Positions 61,793 through 64,000 of a DNA stretch of 64,000 bases are shown here, in pieces; position 1 is the first letter of the stretch; each line of letters opens with the position of its first letter. The notes below the pieces were generated by a model, which saw only the letters and a list, made by a program, of their open reading frames with translations, made no database searches and was not told where the DNA came from. A program made the translations under genes and the position numbers. Origin of the DNA: Streptomyces sp. 71268 (GTDB taxonomy: Bacteria > Actinomycetota > Actinomycetes > Streptomycetales > Streptomycetaceae); contig NZ_CP114200.1 of the NCBI RefSeq assembly GCF_029392895.1, forward strand, positions 2,821,001 through 2,885,000, given 5' to 3'.

Positions 61793-61982
61793 GGGCCACC
61801 CTCAAGAGCAAGGACATCGGGACACGGACGACGGTCTCGTTGTCCGGTAACCGCATGGTGGCGAGCGCCTCCTCGTCGTCCACCTTGAAGCCCTGGACAA
61901 GGACGTTCTCCGATTCTGCTATGCCCCACACGGTCGGGCAGGGCCCCTCGTCGCACTCACTGGCGAGTCGCTTGATCGTCAC
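61776..61982 (-). CDS. small partner protein of the XRE/DUF6879 locus
   Basis: This 68-residue protein starts at a GTG (61982) behind AGGGGGC; the upstream frame to 62180 lacks a site. It contains SECDEGPCPTVWGIAESENVLVQGF and LPDNETVVRVPMSLLLRV, a beta-rich small domain. Proteins of this shape with CxxGPCPTVW are commonly found first in XRE/DUF6879 operons of Streptomyces. The four genes 61982-59844 appear as one transcription unit. It probably modulates the regulator, by analogy with DUF397 partners. Confidence 0.78.
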   Translation of the reverse strand: MTIKRLASECDEGPCPTVWGIAESENVLVQGFKVDDEEALATMRLPDNETVVRVPMSLLLRVAREHFA

Positions 61983-62045
61983 CGGTTGCCCCCTGTCGAT
62001 TGGCGTCCGGGACGATCCTCGCAACCGCCCAGCGGGCGGGCAAGG

Positions 62046-62056
62046 CAACTCAGTTG
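62046..62056. promoter_or_regulatory. candidate operator upstream of XRE/DUF6879 operon
   Basis: CAACT-C-AGTTG is an 11-base palindrome 64 bases upstream of the first gene of the cluster, within the 314-base divergent gap (61983-62296). It is short, so chance cannot be excluded. The rest of the gap shows no gene. Confidence 0.35.
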
Positions 62057-62296
62057 AGGGAACGGGAAACCGGGAACCTGGCGCGAACGGTGTCTGTCCG
62101 ACTCCCGCTCGGCCAGGAGCACGCACCGGCCGGCTGACGGCGTCCGCCCGCTCCCCACCGATGGTCAAGGCCGCGCACACCGACTCGGTGGCTGCCCGTA
62201 GGCTGCGCCTGGTTCAGCCTGCCGAGGGGGCGGGCGGCGCGTGGGGGGTGCGTTCACCTGATAGCTGATCGTCGTCGTTCGGCGAACTCACCCTCG

Positions 62297-63040
62297 GTGG
62301 CGCACCGGGCCGCCAGGGGTCTGGCCTGGGTCGCCGCCACGGCGGCCGTGCTCGCGGCGCTCCTGTTGTCGCCGTTCGTGCTGGAGGGTGTCTCCGACGC
62401 CAGGGACACGGACTGGAACAGGCTGAGCCAGGTCGGCGCCGCGTACGGGTTCACGTCGGCCGTCGTCTCGGCGCTCGCGTTGGCCGGCGTCGCCGCCTCG
62501 CTGATCACGCAGAACCGGCAGGCCAGGGCCGAGCAGATCCACGGAATCCGCGGGTACTACCTGGAGCTGGCCCGCCTGGAGCTCGACGACATGGAGCTGT
62601 ACCAGCCCGTCTGGGGTGACACGGACATCGCCGATGCACACCAGCGAAAGCGTCATGTCTACGCCGACCTGATGATGAACTACGCGTGGATGGGTTACGA
62701 GGTCGGCACCATCCCCGAGCCGCTGCTGCGCGACATGCTGGCCGGGATGTTCACCGGCGAGGCGGGGCGGCACTACTGGGAAAGGGCCCACGCCTCGTGG
62801 GCCGCCAGTGCGTCCGGAAGCCGCGTCGGTCGCCGCTTCCTGGTCGTCGTGGGCGAGGAACACGCCCGCGCCGTCGCCTCCGGGCCGCCCGTACGCTCCC
62901 CCACTCCCCCGGACCCACCGGCCGTGCCTCCCGCCGGACCGCCCTCCGCATGGCAGGCGACGATCGGCACCCTGGTCGGCCTGGGCACCGGCCTGGCACT
63001 GGGATCGATCCTGCGCGGTCGCAGCCGCAGCCGACGCTGA
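62297..63040 (+). CDS. DUF6082-like membrane protein
   Basis: This 247-residue protein starts at a GTG. Two N-terminal helices (GLAWVAATAAVLAALLLSPF and FTSAVVSALALAGVAASLI) are joined by a short loop. They are followed by a cytoplasmic helical domain with MELYQPVWGD, HVYADLMMNYAWMGYE and LRDMLAGMFTGEAGRHYWERA, matching the DUF6082 family of Streptomyces. A Pro-rich linker and a last hydrophobic stretch with a basic end close the protein. Its role is unknown. It is divergent from the XRE/DUF6879 cluster. Confidence 0.78.
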   Translation: MAHRAARGLAWVAATAAVLAALLLSPFVLEGVSDARDTDWNRLSQVGAAYGFTSAVVSALALAGVAASLITQNRQARAEQIHGIRGYYLELARLELDDMELYQPVWGDTDIADAHQRKRHVYADLMMNYAWMGYEVGTIPEPLLRDMLAGMFTGEAGRHYWERAHASWAASASGSRVGRRFLVVVGEEHARAVASGPPVRSPTPPDPPAVPPAGPPSAWQATIGTLVGLGTGLALGSILRGRSRSRR

Positions 63041-63225
63041 GACCAGCAGGCAGAGGGGGCCGCGACCACGGCGCCTCAGGCGGCGCTGACGGCGTCGAAG
63101 CCGTCCCAAGAGATTCCCACTTGTCTCAGCGCACCGCATGGGAGACGGTAAGCGCTGGTCAGCGGGTGGGCGAGCTACCCGGGGGAGGCGTACGCGGGCA
63201 GTCGCGTACGCGGTGAAGGAGAGCG

Positions 63226-63795
63226 ATGTTCGCGATATCACTGGGGGACGACGGCGCGGAGCTGCGCCCGCTGGAGCCGTGGCACGCCGAGGAGTACTTC
63301 GCGCACATGGAACGGTGCCGCGAGTACGTCACCCGCTACGTCCCCATGCCCGACCGGGCCACCGACGTGGAGACGGCCCGTACCTTCCTCCAGGCACGCG
63401 CGGACAACGCGGCGGCCGGCCACGGGGGCTTCTTCGGCATCTGGTCGCAGGGCACGCTGGTCGGTGGTGTGCTCTTCGTCGCCCTCGACGCGAAGATGGG
63501 CACCTGCGAGGTCGGCTGCTGGCTGGAGGAGGCGGCCGTCGGCCGTGGCCTGGTCACCCGCGCCATGCGGCACCTCATCGACTGGGCCGTGGACGAGCGC
63601 GGCATCCACCGCGTCGAGTGGCAGGCGGCCACCGCCAACACGGCCAGCATCGCCGTGGCGAAGCGGCTTGGCATGACGTACGAGGGAGTGCTCCGTGGCA
63701 GCTTCCCGCACCGTGGCGCGCGCCTGGACATGGAGGTGTGGTCGGTGCTCGCACCGGAGTGGCGCGAGCACCGCGACACCCTGACGCGCCGCTGA
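63226..63795 (+). CDS. GNAT-family acetyltransferase (RimJ/RimL-like)
   Basis: This 189-residue protein starts at an ATG behind GGAGAG. The RimJ/RimL pattern is clear: LRPLEPWHAEEYFAHME, GIWSQGTLVGGVLF, CEVGCWLEEAAVGRGLVTRAM with the acetyl-CoA loop, and HRVEWQAATANTASIAVAKRLGM. It acetylates an N-terminal or small-molecule amine. A second copy of its first 25 codons begins 130 bases after its stop with near-identical sequence, so the gene has been tandemly duplicated. The intergenic 63796-63925 is unrelated to the region before the first copy except for its end. Confidence 0.92.
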   Translation: MFAISLGDDGAELRPLEPWHAEEYFAHMERCREYVTRYVPMPDRATDVETARTFLQARADNAAAGHGGFFGIWSQGTLVGGVLFVALDAKMGTCEVGCWLEEAAVGRGLVTRAMRHLIDWAVDERGIHRVEWQAATANTASIAVAKRLGMTYEGVLRGSFPHRGARLDMEVWSVLAPEWREHRDTLTRR

Positions 63796-63925
63796 CCTCC
63801 GCGCACGCGTATTTCGCTTGATCCACATCGGGTTCGCGGGAGACGCTGACCGGTGGCCCGCCGGGCGGGCGGGCCGCTGGTCGGCGCGGAGCCGACACAG
63901 CTCGGTCGATACGGCAGGGGGCGCG

Positions 63926-64000
63926 ATGTTCGCGAAATCGCTGGGGGACGACGGCGCGGAACTGCGCCCGCTGGAACCGTGGAACGCCGAGGAGTACTTC
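63926..64000 (+). CDS. tandem duplicate of the GNAT gene, partial at right edge
   Basis: From the ATG at 63926 to the edge, 23 of 25 residues match the first copy (Ile4 to Lys and His20 to Asn changed), and the DNA is nearly identical. The rest of the gene is outside the window, so it may be intact or broken. It is preceded by a GGCAGGGGGC site. Confidence 0.88.
   Translation, partial: MFAKSLGDDGAELRPLEPWNAEEYF

Overview
The window is very GC-rich chromosomal DNA with strong third-position G/C bias, many GTG starts, GTGA/ATGA stop-start overlaps, and families typical of Streptomyces (DUF397/XRE pairs, DUF6879, DUF5753, DUF3117, MshB, two five-gene oligopeptide ABC operons). It reads as a Streptomyces or very close relative. 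No rRNA, tRNA, CRISPR array or intact insertion sequence was seen.

Bases 1-28,500 are core and follow a gene order shared with mycobacteria. From the left come htrA (cut by the edge), an anti-sigma factor and an ECF sigma factor (a SigE/RseA/HtrA-type envelope-stress unit with a candidate self-regulated promoter), a divergent O-methyltransferase, DUF3117, an enoyl-CoA hydratase, tag, a DivIVA-domain protein, a FolP2-type pterin-binding protein, a LOG-family protein, dapE, a lytic-transglycosylase-like protein, dapC, a 7Fe ferredoxin, a GNAT, a SirB1-like protein, a large membrane-anchored peptidoglycan-binding protein, a DUF6113-like protein, mshB (mycothiol), an S9 peptidase and a tandem pair of paralogous membrane proteins with Pro/Gly-rich tails.

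Bases 28,900-35,500 hold an oligopeptide ABC operon ordered permease-SBP-permease-ATPase-ATPase on the plus strand. A second operon, ordered SBP-permease-permease-ATPase-ATPase, lies at 46,750-52,780 on the minus strand. One of them may be the bldK counterpart; the sequence alone does not decide which. The ~11 kb between them is accessory: two PIMT-like methyltransferases of the same architecture, an IS5-type transposase fragment with IS-end-like repeats flanking another methyltransferase, a lipoprotein, a secreted beta-propeller-like protein, an XRE/DUF397 pair, a coupled operon of three small genes, LysR and HTH-TPR regulators, and a small Asp-Gly/Pro-rich peptide translationally coupled to the second PIMT-like enzyme. 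That last pair is the best candidate for an unusual system (an imiditide-like, aspartimide-forming RiPP).

Bases 52,800-64,000 carry a GC-rich tandem repeat, a 9-codon upstream ORF with hairpin before a CmlR-type efflux gene, a haloacetate/fluoroacetate dehalogenase-like hydrolase, a large clade-2 catalase, DUF5133, an XRE/DUF6879 regulatory cluster with two DUF6879 genes, a DUF6082-like membrane protein, and a GNAT gene followed by the start of a tandem duplicate that leaves the right edge.
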